Below are positions 1 through 11,160 of a stretch of 64,000 nt of DNA, piece after piece. The notes beneath the pieces are model-generated. The model was given only the letters and a program-made list of their open reading frames with translations, did no database searches and was not told the origin of the DNA. How positions within the stretch are numbered: position 1 is the first letter of the stretch; each line of letters begins with the position of its first letter. Origin of the DNA: Scatophagus argus (Eukaryota; Chordata; Actinopteri; Scatophagidae); the NCBI RefSeq assembly GCF_020382885.2, contig NC_058495.1:9417627-9481626 (forward strand), in the 5' to 3' direction. The position numbers and the translations under genes were made by a program.

Positions 1-2959
1 TGCCGCCCAGGGCAAGACAGAGTCGTGAAAACAACATGTAGAGAAGAACGTTTTCATATTTGACTTGGTGAACTGGAGATTTATTTCAGCCAAACCAGAA
101 GTGATTGTGAGTTTTATTTAGTCTTGTTTGGATCGTCATCTTAGTTCTGTAAAAGAGAGAAATTCAGACGATGTGTGGTTGTATTTGTCTGTGTTGTAAA
201 AGAAATCCAAGAGTGGGAATATTTGCTTTCATCTTCATTTCTTTTTTGTTTTTTCTTACTAGGCTAAACGCTAAGAGAGTATGTGGAACTTGGCGAAAGC
301 CATGGGAGATAGAAGAGAGCTTGAACATTTTAGTTACTCAGCAGCTCAAAAAAAAAATAAATGTTACCTGAAGACTGAAAAAAATACAAAATCACTAAAT
401 CTTCCTTGAAGTGTAGATGATGAGAAAACACAAGGGAATAGTAGGGTGCCAAAAGACAACAAAATATGATTTACTCCTGTCAAAAACATGTTTTCTTCCT
501 TTAAAGTCAATACAAACCATGTAAAAACAAAGATGGCTCCAGCTTTATGTTTTGCTGTGCTTCTTCCCTGATGACTGGAATCTACATCACAATAGTCAAA
601 AGATTCAGTTGGTATAATTTCTTTATTATATGGATATGACCAGAAACTAATGGCTGTCCGGAATGGTATGAAAAACAGACCTACTCTAAAAAATCTTAAA
701 CACAGTTGCATGGTTTGCAAATTGGTGAGCTGTAAAGTAAAATAATTGTTGGTGCTTTTTAGTAGTTCAAGAGAGCACATCCCTGCAGTTTCCCCGTTGA
801 ACTGATGTTTTTTTTTTTGTAAACAAAATCCTTCCTTCACCCTGTAGCCATTAAAGCCTGTTGTGTGTGACAAATTGCGCTATGCCACAGCCATGGTTGG
901 TAATGGTTGAGACCTCCCTGTCTGCTGTTCAAGACGGCTGCCTTCCAAGATGATGACCATGGGAGAAAATGGGAGCAGGCAGGTGGGGCATGAGGAAGAG
1001 TCAACAAGCCACAGATACATATATTTTGTTGCAGAAGGTATAACAATAACAGCAATCTTTGTACCTGCCTCTCTGTTTCAGTTTTCATTTTCTCTCTCTC
1101 TCTCTCTCTTTCTGTTTGTCTGTCTGTCTGTTATAATTGCTGCGCACAGTCTTTTTGCCTGAGCCCCCCTGCAGACTCATGAAATTCAGATGAGTTGAGT
1201 CTGTCTTCCACCCAGCTGTCAGATCAGAGGCTACAGCTGTGAAACAACTGTGCCCACAAACCGATCTCTCTCTTTGTCTTTTCTTTTTGTCTCGACATGT
1301 TTCTTTTTACTTCATATTTCTTTTATTTTATCTCATTGCTCTTGATACTGAACATTGTATTGTGTCCAAGTGTGCACTCAGGGCACGCTTAGACTTCCTG
1401 GTGGGAGACTCCCTCTTTGAATATTTTAGATGACAGTGTTTATTCTCTTTGTCTCTAAAATTATTGCCAATAGGTTCCTTTTATTGTCTTCAATGGTGAG
1501 GCGGGCTGTTTCAGGATAGACCTGTATTTTTTGTGCTTTTTTTGTTTCTGTATTGCATTAAAGATTTATGTTTTCCAGACTCAAATAGTTATATCTGACT
1601 AGACAAAACTTAGATATTTTTTTTCTTGTAAAACTGGGAAATAAAGGTAAAACATAAATATAACCACTGTTTTTTTGTTTGTTTGTTTTTTGTTTTTTTG
1701 CAGTGGCTTCTTCTTCACCTTACTGTGATGTGTCAAGTTTGAATGAGCACAGTAATGGCCCCTGATGCTGGGGGACAGGAAACACCCACTGGTACTCAAG
1801 TACTTAACGGTTGGGGAAAACAGTTTAGGGGTGTTGTTTGTCACCACCAGGGGCACTACTGAGCCCATGCAGTAGTCAAAAACATTGAAACGTGACATAA
1901 AAGCTTAAAGGATGAGGACTAACATGTTGTTACACACAGCCACTTCCTCGACCTTTTCTATGGGACCATTTGAGACTGTCACATGAAACGGCTTCTCGAC
2001 AGTCTCTAGCTTTCATACATATCACTCAGATGTATTTCTGAGTGAAATAGGAAATAGGCGGGATGTAATGTTAGGGAAATTTTAATTGAACGTTGAACAT
2101 AAACCATTCAGCCATTAAGCTACTTATTATGTGTAGTTCAAGATGTTTCTATTTTATAATGGTGGTCTATGGAAGATTACTAATTGGGAATGTGGAATGT
2201 TGAATTTAAAATTTCACTGAGAAACTGTGAGCTGTGATGTACATTTTGCAACAATGCATGTTGCAAAATGCAAAACAAGCCACACAAAGGTTAGCAGTGG
2301 CTTTAAGTAAAAAATCGACAGGTCATCTGCCAGCAGTATCCAGTCTATTTATTCATCATTTGGGCTTCTGGGTTCATCAAGAGGAAGGGGAGGTCAGACT
2401 AATAAAAGACTCTTTCTAAGAAGGATTGACATGCTTTCCCTCCCAGTAATTGGCTGCGGAAACCGTGAAAGCGTAGAGTAATTGCATGTTGCTGTGTTTT
2501 AATTAGTGCTTATTGCACGCTGCTTCCCCAGGTGGCCTGTAAATTCACCGCACACAAAACCAAACAGGCACTGGTAGTCTGTAGAGCAGAGATGTGCTTC
2601 ACTTTACATTAAATGACCGCTAGATAAAACATTTTATGTCCATATCCCATAACATCTAAGCCTGCACACAGCTGTCTGTGGGTTGTGGAGACTAAAGTGA
2701 TGTAACTAATTATGCTAAATATTTCTAAGAACAAGATATTATCTTTTACATATGTGCGGCAGCACATTTACATTCCTCCGATGTCTGCGAGAGCCGTTTA
2801 AGGCACCTTTATTGTAGTGGAAAAAGGACCAGAGTAAAGTAAAAAAGTAAAGTAGTATGTGATCAAATGATACCAAATGGATGTTTGAGTGATAACAATT
2901 TCTCGTAGCTGGTTTGTACGTGTTTTTACATTGCACGAAATCTCACCATATTAAAGATA

Positions 2960-3245
2960 ATGATGAACTTTATTACAATCTGACAATTGATTAGTTTACC
3001 ACTAATTGAGTAGTTTACTGGATCGTAAGTCAAATGTCAAGAAAATTTTGTAAATGCTTTTTAAATGTGAGGATTTGTTGCTATATTGTTTTGAGATAAA
3101 CGTGTACAAAACATGGTGTCTTAAGACATCACCTCTGGTCTTTGAGAAGATGTGACGGTTGTACTATTTTCAGACAATTTATAGACTGTTCAGTTAATTA
3201 ATTGATTGAACTAATAATGAAACTAATTGTTAGTTACAGCCATAA
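2960..3245 (+). repeat. Dispersed repeat, family with ATTAATTGATT ends, copy 1
   Basis: Begins and ends with (T)AATTGATTA-type segments and holds AAATGTGAGGATTTG and TTTATAGACTGTTCAGTTAA. Related copies are at 17165-17400 and 29685-29878. The ends form an imperfect inverted repeat, which would suit a non-autonomous DNA element; class not proven. Confidence 0.5.
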
Positions 3246-3401
3246 TTTGTATCTGAATATATATTTGAGAAATGATATTTTTTGTATCACACAGATACAA
3301 AGATCAAACAAAAACCTTCATATGATTTCAACTTCTTCAGTATTTTAATTCCACTAACACCCTTTACTGTAATTCTGATCTGTGTACATAGATCATTTGA
3401 A

Positions 3402-3430
3402 GACACACACACACACACACACACGCACAC
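3402..3430 (+). repeat. (AC)n microsatellite
   Basis: AC run just downstream of npff. Confidence 0.92.
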
Positions 3431-3728
3431 AAATGAGTTTGTCTTTTCTAAGTTCAAAGCTTTTATTTGACCAGAGAACAAAAGAAGAACAAAAAATGTA
3501 GCAATCAGTTTTCGGCAAACTCTTCAGGTGCAAAATAACATTCCTGTCAGGACAAATGAGGCTTACTCAGAAAGCCTTATTAGGCACTCACTGACATGCT
3601 TTGCAATATTGGAAATAAGAAAAGAAAAGAAAAAATTAAGCTCATGTCATCTTTAACTAGACGTTGGGTGTCAAATAAAGCCTAATAGGCTGGAACAATG
3701 TTGAAAAAACATGCCTTTATAATTCAAA

Positions 3729-3734
3729 TTTATT
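3729..3734 (-). terminator. npff: Poly(A) signal candidate for npff
   Basis: AATAAA on the minus strand, about 70 bases after the npff stop codon. A short 3' UTR would suit this small gene. No other AATAAA lies between it and the stop. Confidence 0.55.
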
Positions 3735-3801
3735 CATTCAAAATTTGTCTCTCCACAGTTGCCCACTGCTTGCCAGGGCATTGATGTACGAATCTTCCAA
3801 A

Positions 3802-3922
3802 TTATTTCTTGCCGAATCTCTGGGGTACCGCCATGCTCCAGATTTGACCAGGGGCAGCCTCCCAGTCACGGGAATGTATCTGATCCTCGGACACCACCTG
3901 CCCTCTAGAGCTGCGGCCAAAC
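3802..3922 (-). CDS. npff: npff exon 3: FGR end of peptide 1 and C-terminal PQRF peptide
   Basis: Acceptor CCTGCAG precedes 3922. The exon finishes the Arg codon, then reads FGR, a linker, and [13 protein letters not shown] before TAA at 3804-3802. The Gly-Lys-Lys terminus is the usual amidation and trimming signal. Confidence 0.92.
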
Positions 3923-5729
3923 CTGCAGGGCAGAGGCAATGAAACTCTTATTTTGTGGATCTTAGAAGGGGCAAAACAAAACAAAACAAAACAAACAAAC
4001 AAACAAAAAAAATGCTTTATTATTCTAGTTTGCCAAACTACATCTGTGTTTACCTAATGCAGGAAATGCAGGAAACAACATTACATGAAAGGTGAGTTAA
4101 AGGTTAAAGATGCAAGAGTTTGAGCAGAATGTCTACATTATATTAAAAAATGATACTTTGTGTCATATGTGGTACATATGGTACTCATAAATATAAATAG
4201 TGTCATTTTGAAATGCAAATACAAAAAATAGTGTAAATGGTTTTCATTGTATCTACATCTGGAGCTGCCACTATTAGTCAGTTATTAGTCAGTTAACAGA
4301 CATTACTATTTTGATAATCCAAAAATTCCTTTTTTTTTGTTGTTTATTTTTTTTATGTTTTACAGACCATGTGCTGAATTGTGAATATGATTCCCAAAGT
4401 ATTTGATAATGAAATTAATGATTAATGCCACCCTATCCTGGCTCTTGGAGTTAACTGATAGCTCAGAATTGGTGTATATTTGCTTTAAATGATAAGAAAG
4501 TTCTAAACCAAAGAATGGTAAAGTTTTACACATTACTTATTTCTTGTGTGGTTGTTTTATGTGGACTGTTGGTGTGTAATAAACACAGTCTCTGCACTGG
4601 CACCGACCTCTGTGGCTGATGGAGGACAGAGGTCCTGGTTTCTCTCTGTGATCCGAGCAGCAGAGCTCTCAGCACTGCAGTCAGCAGACGATCATCAATG
4701 CTGTTATCTATGTTTTCACTCTCCTGGAGCACAACAGCAAACACACAAACCAAATGCAAAGCCTAGTATCAAAGAAGCATTCTGTTTCTGGATATAAAAC
4801 CCTGCAAAAATATTTTGGGAACAGCAAGCTCTAAAACTGCATCAATTTTGGGTTGCAACATAAACCCCAGGCGTTGTCAACTCCAGCCAGTCAGTCCTGT
4901 TGTGGCAAGAGACCTTCAGATGTTGATATCAGTGTACAGAGACAAAGACATGTGCCTCGTCCCCAGCCAAATATGCACCCACCTTTATCTTTTGCAAAAA
5001 TAAAACCCAAATCTGTCTGTCTCTACAGGCCATAATTGGAAAACTTTACATTTTTCCTTGTGATCTGAATTCTCATGACAGTCTGTTGACCCAAGAATAT
5101 ATTAGTGTGTTACACACTCTTGCATGAAGAAGATGCTGTCTGAAGCCTAAATGGACTGTGTGATTTGAGCATGTCTGACTCGATAAAAGGGCTCAAATCC
5201 AATTTACATACTTCGTCACATGGAGTGACAGATTTTCCGAAAATGTTGGCATGACTTCTGGTTGTGCACAGAATTTTTCGTTCAGCCTAATTTGGCACAG
5301 GCATTTCATTTTTAAATCTTGCTCAGAGACAGACACTATATTTTAACACATAGCCATGTGTGCCTGAAAAACATAGAAGTAGATTTTTGTTTTTAGATGC
5401 CAAAATTATTTTTGCAAATCGGATGAAATAGGAATTACATGGTGGAAAACACGCATGGTGTTATTGTAATCGTATATTTCTTTGCTGCAGCTACAGTTAC
5501 ATCAAAAAGCCAAGGTGGGATAATTAAATACTTGACATGAAAAAATTTGCAATTCAAGTCTGTGAGTGGTTGGTTGTCTCACCAGCCCTAGCAAGCCGTC
5601 AGCTATGTTCTCCTCTGAGCCTGGCAGGATGTCATTTTTGTCCAGACTGCCTTGGATGTGAAGAGCTCGGCTGACGCCAGCCATCGCCATAACCAGAGCC
5701 AGAAGAGTCACCACCGCAGCTGTGTCCAT
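3802..5729 (-). CDS. npff: Neuropeptide FF precursor, complete three-exon gene
   Basis: Encodes a 127-aa secreted precursor of RF-amide neuropeptides, which in vertebrates act on NPFF receptors in pain, feeding and autonomic control. Coding exons: 5729-5583 (49 codons), 4723-4608 (38 codons plus 2 nt) and 3922-3802 (ends TAA). All junctions are GT-AG and phases agree. Residues 1-22 form a signal peptide (Met-Asp, hydrophobic core, Ser-Arg-Ala). Residues 83-91 read LHQPQRFGR and 119-127 read AVPQRFGKK. Both are PQRF followed by Gly, the amide donor, and basic residues. The C-terminal [13 protein letters not shown] closely parallels the end of mammalian NPFF (WSLAAPQRFGKK), and the precursor length fits. 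The second intron interrupts the Arg codon of the first PQRF (AG|G). The start is the only ATG before the signal sequence. The peptide pair makes NPFF much likelier than NPVF. Seen: motifs and splice frames; inferred: peptide processing. Confidence 0.93.
4608..4723 (-). CDS. npff: npff exon 2: spacer and first PQRF peptide (partial)
   Basis: Acceptor CTCCAG precedes 4723. The 116-nt exon ends at 4608 in the middle of the Arg codon of the first PQRF core, with donor GTCGGT. It encodes a leucine-rich, partly acidic spacer and then SVLHQPQ. Confidence 0.9.
5583..5729 (-). CDS. npff: npff exon 1: signal peptide and start of propeptide
   Basis: Starts at ATG 5729 and ends at 5583 before donor GTGAGA. 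It encodes 49 residues: a hydrophobic signal sequence ending near VSRA, then an acidic spacer. The donor is in phase 0 and joins the Glu-Ser-Glu start of exon 2. Confidence 0.88.
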
Positions 5730-5920
5730 GGCCTCAGACTGGAGAGGAGGTCAGATGAACGCTGACGACAAAGGCAGTGGAAGATTTCAGTTGTCCGAAT
5801 ACACCTATTGAGTTCAAAGACTTGGTGCCTGGAGGACAGGGGAAATTCTGGTCCTGGGTTAAGTGTCCTCGTTGTGTGGTGTTCTGACTAATGTCAGTGG
5901 TGATAACATCCTCACAGGGT

Positions 5921-5928
5921 CTTTTATA
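5921..5928 (-). promoter_or_regulatory. npff: TATA box of npff
   Basis: The minus strand reads TATAAAAG here, 192 bases upstream of the npff ATG. Transcription would be expected to start near 5890-5900, leaving a 5' UTR of about 165 bases if it is unspliced. The start site itself is inferred. Confidence 0.6.
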
Positions 5929-7124
5929 CACCGCACAGTCAGTGGCTGGAAACCCCCAGGAGAGCTGGAAAAAGATGCTACTGTACAGAGGGGAACAGGG
6001 GGACAGGACACAGGAAGAACCATCTACTTATATTAGACTTAACCAGGTCCATTTAGCAGGATCAGGACATTAGTGATGACTGAGCGCCAGAGTGCGTTAT
6101 TATGTGGCCCTTAGGGCAGTGCAACACAACTCTTCCAGTTATTAAACAGATAAATCCCTGCAAATGGACTCTGATCCACCAGTCCCTGTAGTCCAGACAG
6201 TGCAAACAGATAATATGTGAGAACACTCATTACCTGCTTAATCATATGCCAAAATTAAACAGATTAGCCTGGACAACAGTAGTGATTTTAGACAAATAAA
6301 GTGATTAACCTAAAATGTCTTTTAAAGCAGAGAAACAAAACTGACGCAAAAGATTCACAAAAGAAATGAACACAAGAGAAAGATATTTTCTGCTCAGTAT
6401 TTTTTTCTTTTTCTTTCTTATATATATATATTTTTTTTCTTTTTAACATTTTCCTCCAGAGCTATTTTTTCATAACTGGTGAATACCTCAGGGTTCACAG
6501 TGATGTTACTGCTTCATTTATCTTTGAAGAATTATGTTTGTATCTTTATGGTGTCTTTCATTTATATTGTGGGTTTTATTTTCATTTTATTGATCATATT
6601 GTAAGTGAAGGCTGAGTTGAGTTGAGTTGAGTCCAGGCTTGTGTTCAGGATCATATGTACATTAAATTTTTAGGTAAATGGTTCAATTTTTTTCTTGTTT
6701 TAGGATTTAGTATTGAGACCATATAAAAATTTCACTGAAAATGCTTCACCCATGCTCTCTCCAAGTGATTATTGCTATGTGATATGTTCAATACCAACGT
6801 CTTGGGGTCATCAACACCTTTGCTTACACAGTAGAGAAGAAGGTTTTATGAGTGTTTTTCTTAACATGCTGATGAAAGGGTTTCAGAGAGGCGTTTCTCC
6901 CAAAGGAATGAAAAAACCCTTCATTTAAATGTCAGCATCTTCCATTTCGCTCATTTCAAACGAAGACAACTTTCATTAATGACACTGGCTTTATTAGTGC
7001 CCTTTTGTCTCTCTCTTTGAATCAATACGTGTTTGTAATAACTGGTAACTTAAGCATGTGACATCAACAGATTTAGCTCATCAAGTGCCTAATGGGTGAC
7101 AATCCGCTTAAACTGCAATATGTG

Positions 7125-7153
7125 CGCGCACACACACACACACACACACACAT
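7125..7153 (+). repeat. (CA)n microsatellite
   Basis: CA run introduced by GCGCGC, in the npff-itga7 spacer. Confidence 0.92.
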
Positions 7154-8309
7154 GCACACAGTCTACCTCTCCCTGTTTAACCGTCATGGCAACCAGGATG
7201 ACATCTGAGGGATTCTGAGGGGAATCACATTATTATCATTTCATCCAGAAAGATCGTATGCTTTTGACTTAGAGAAAAATTCAATTTACTTACTCTTCAG
7301 TGATAGCAAAAAATAACATTTACGTTTAGTTTGCACTGTTGCTTAAGATAAAGTTATGTTTAAACAGGACTAAGGATTAGTTAGTGTGATGATGCCACAG
7401 AAAGTGGCTTGGAGACAGCCACTGCTCCTGCAAAGTATGCTGGTTGAGAGAAAAAGTGTGGAAGGAAGGATCTTTGTAGGTGGATCAGCCTAGTCGAGCC
7501 ATGGCTTTCTCTGCGGTACAGCACATGCAGAACTGCAGTACACAGTGATACTAAAACTGGTAGTAACAATAATAGATTTTTATGACTACCAGGTGTTTAC
7601 TGCCAAAAGCAAACACAAATTGTATTTGTATCACTAAGAAGCAAAATGGTACTAAGATCCCAAATTCCCTTAATTGACTGGCTAAAGGAACTGATGCTCA
7701 GTTATGAAAATAATTAATAATTAAAGATCCTACATATCTAAAGACCATTTTTACCTAAAAGTTTTTTAGGTTTTTTATTACCAATTTTTTGATTGTTTTT
7801 TTCTTATGCCCCACTTTGGGCAGCAATGGTCGAATATCTACCATGATTTTTTGTTGACATTGTATTAAATATATCTTATACATCAGGTAATTCCAAGCAA
7901 ATGATCTAACTGGTCAACTAGATAGAATGTGCTCAGATAAGCATGACAGGACACCATGCACAGCACTACAGATGCAGATTAATACAGGTGTGTGTCTGCC
8001 TAAAACAATATATTAATGGACAATATTTTAATGGAAAATTACATGTTGGGAATTTTGGATTTGACTACATACAAATGACTTAACAATGCTTTGGAGTAGT
8101 GTTGTGCAGGTCAAGGTTTTAAATACTCTCCCAGCACATTATGACAGCCAATCTGCACCACCCAGTCTGCAAAAATATGCCCTTATCAACTGCCAAAATC
8201 CAATTTGACCCACAAACTGCTAACTTTATATTAGCACAGTTATTCAAATATTTTTGTTATGTTGATAATTACTGAATAATCATAACATTACAATCATTAT
8301 TGGCACGAC

Positions 8310-8460
8310 AGTTACGCAGTCAGGACAGTTAGCCATTCACACCAATGAAACAGCAATCAGAAACAATCTGGGACTTGAAGTCTTGTCCAAGAACACTTCA
8401 ACAAGCCAGAGCTGGGGATTGAACTCCGACCCTCTGATTATTTAGCAAAACAGCCCTGCT
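8310..8460 (+). repeat. Dispersed repeat fragment between npff and itga7
   Basis: Contains CATTCACACCAATG, CTTGTCCAAGAACACTTCAAC and GGGGATTGAACTCCGACCCTC. I recall this string of segments from a very common fish repeat. Confidence 0.5.
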
Positions 8461-9348
8461 TGACTTCTTAAGCCGCAATAGTAAATATTGCCCAACTCTG
8501 TATCTTTGTCTTAAAGCTTGACCATACATATGAACAGTCTAAAATAGCATCTTCAATCACAAAGCTAAAAAATCAGACCAAATAAATGAGGTAGAGTTTC
8601 TACTTGTGTTTTCCACTTGTGAAATACAGCATGGTCATTTCTATCCTTCCTGGATGTAGAGAAGTTCATCTCTGCTTATGTCTGATCATCAAACGTCTCT
8701 CTGTCACCCCTCCCACTGGATCAGCTGTATATGCTAGCTGCTATGATTTTTAACTGGACTTCAAAGACCATTTAGGACCAATTTAAATATTTTGCCATTG
8801 ATAGCCATATTGAACAGGAAATTAGCTGAGGATTTATGGCTCAGGACAGTGTGACCTCAAGCTATATTTGGCCAGCCATTTTTATGAACCAGAGCTCAGA
8901 CTGAGGGCCTGGACTCTGGCATATCTTGATGATTCTTTTTCTTCATTAATATGTACATTCAGAAGCAAATGCTTTGCAAAAAGCAGCAAACCCTTTCCTT
9001 TTATGTCCTTGTGGTGTAATATGTCTCTCCTCATGCTGACAAACTGAAGTCACACTGCAAGGTTGTGGCCAACGTTACCATGAAGACAAGGAATGCAGAA
9101 ATTTACAACTGTGTTATTATTTTTGTTCCGTACTTAAAAAGCCAACATTTACATACTACATATTACTGTTATTCTCTCTCGGGCATCAGATAGAGAGATC
9201 CTAAATATTAGGGGTACGGAGGGATATTTTCAGACTTTTGCCTCCATCTAGTGTTCTCTAAGGGAACTGCAGGATTAACAAATTAAATACTGCTGTACAA
9301 CTGGATAAAATTCAGGTGAGAATGACACAGCTTGCATTATCTCATGGG

Positions 9349-11004
9349 TTTATTTAGCTTCTTTTCAAGCTATTTACAAGGTTGAAACAGTGCAGCTAAA
9401 GGAACAATAAATAAAACAATGGGTCATGGAAAAGGGCGGGCCGTGTCAGAATAGCAGCAGGGGCTTCATGCAGCTAATATAAGATTGTCCAGCAATACCT
9501 AAAAAAACAAGCTGACTCTTCATGCATTACAGCCACTTCATCGACCCAAATTAGATCAAAAACAGGTTGTCTGGCTCCTTGCTGACATGTTCTGCTCTTC
9601 TACAAATCTTCTCTCCTCTCTTCAAGTTGTTCAAGTGTTGAAGGGATATTTATTTGTCCACTGATGTCCAACAGATGCCTCATCAAAGTCAGATCTAATT
9701 TGCAAGTTGCCTTGTGTTCTGTACTAGCAGCTCACAATCTGCCACTTTTTAGCATAAAGCACTTGTACGCACTTAGAAATGTCAGTGTAAAGGAGTTCAG
9801 TGTGAGAAGCAGGTTAATGTAATGCAACTAAAAACTACTACTCGTACAAAGTCATGACTTTGTTTTTTTTTTTTTTTTTTACACCTCATTAAAAAAAACA
9901 CACACACATTAATGGTGAAAACCTCATAATTTAGATGTGTCAATTTCAGTCAGTATCATAGATTTTAATTTGAAACCATGTTTCATAAATAATACTTTTG
10001 TACACAGGGAAAATGTATGCCCTAATGAACCTGGACATCCATTCAAACTGGAAATCTTGGTTCAGAAACTGAAAAACTTACACTTGTGAATTGTTAAACC
10101 ACAGTTTAAGTTGGCTTGCTTTTTGGATATATTTGGTTTTTATGTAATAGCAGTTATATGGCCATGGCTCTGATTCTTTTCTTATTCAAGCTCACTCACT
10201 GTTGTTCATTTGACTGACATATTAACAAAAAGTACTGAAACAGTTTTTCCTTGAATAAGGATACAAAAACCATCGGATAAACTTACTGAAGCCAGCCAGA
10301 GCAATCACCAAGCTCAAACAACAAGGCATACAGTGTTCTGCAAAATCTTACTTTACTTATCTTACATACTGACATTTTCCCAATGGTTAACAGTGCTAAC
10401 TAACAGAAAATCCCTAAACATCATTCATATAAAAAAAATGCTTTTTGTCATTGCTCATATCAGTCATCAGTTCTAGGGTAATTAAGGCAAAAAGTAGTAT
10501 TTGTCACAGGCAGTAGATTCTTCATCAGCAATGTCCAGTGCATCTTTATGCGTCTAATATCATACCGTATGTCTGTGCATTCATGCATGTCTTTGAGTTT
10601 TGCTTTTCTTTCCTCCATTGTCCTGCCAGTCAAACCTGATGGCAGGCAGTGAGGTCCATGTGAGCATCAGTGCTCCTGCAGGCTGTAAAACATTATGAGG
10701 AGCTACACTGGTTCTAATATTGTTGCTGGCCTTCAGTATTTACTGTAAAACACTGACACAGATGCGCAGTTTAAATAGACTATCCATGGCCAGCCATCAG
10801 GGGGCTACAGTATAGGAGAATATAGAAGTAGTCACAGTGTAACAGACCACCAATATGTAAGTACCGAGACAGTACAGAGTGCACAAGATGTCATGTTCTC
10901 AGTCTATGTGCACTTTTTTAGTCCATTAGTTCCAATGAAAAGACAGAATGAGCGCCACACGAGGTGATTTGAATTAATTCAGTCAGTCAGTGCTTCATAG
11001 GGAG
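9349..11004 (-). other. itga7: Probable itga7 3' UTR
   Basis: No coding sequence or clear repeat is seen in this 1.65 kb after the tail B stop. The nearest AATAAA signals on the minus strand are at 9649-9654 and 9349-9354. The extent is inferred; the poly-T run at 9861-9879 would be poly-A in the transcript. Confidence 0.35.
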
Positions 11005-11160
11005 TTACGAGGTCCCATCACTCCAGTGCGTGGCCCATTCCTTTTTATGGACAACTCCTGACTTCTCAGGCTGGAACTGTGGCCGGTCCTCACGAGGAAT
11101 CTTCACCGCGTGGTATTGAGGCAATTTGTCTTTGTAGTGAGCCCGCTGGAAGAAGCCACA
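11005..11160 (-). CDS. itga7: itga7 alternative last exon B (cytoplasmic tail B)
   Basis: Acceptor CCGACAG precedes 11160. The exon encodes 51 residues including [13 protein letters not shown], which is almost identical to mammalian alpha-7B. It starts CGFFQR rather than CGFFKR. Its end ([13 protein letters not shown]) resembles the alpha-6B tail more than the long histidine/glycine-rich human alpha-7B end. Used instead of exon A, it gives 1160 aa. Confidence 0.9.
   Translation of the reverse strand, partial: CGFFQRAHYKDKLPQYHAVKIPREDRPQFQPEKSGVVHKKEWATHWSDGTS

Larger units (their letters stand above)
1..3728. other. Region downstream of npff, no gene seen
   Basis: AT-rich and full of short runs. 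No exon with homology I recognise on either strand. It holds the dispersed repeat at 2960-3245 and a microsatellite at 3402-3430. Confidence 0.6.
5930..9348. other. npff-itga7 intergenic spacer
   Basis: Upstream flank of npff and downstream flank of itga7. No exon seen. Contains a microsatellite (7125-7153) and the repeat fragment at 8310-8460. Confidence 0.6.

Noticed and set aside
364..873. 169-codon open stretch on the minus strand
   Set aside because: Begins with TTG rather than ATG, has no recognisable domain, lies in AT-rich sequence and has no clear splice signals. Treated as chance.
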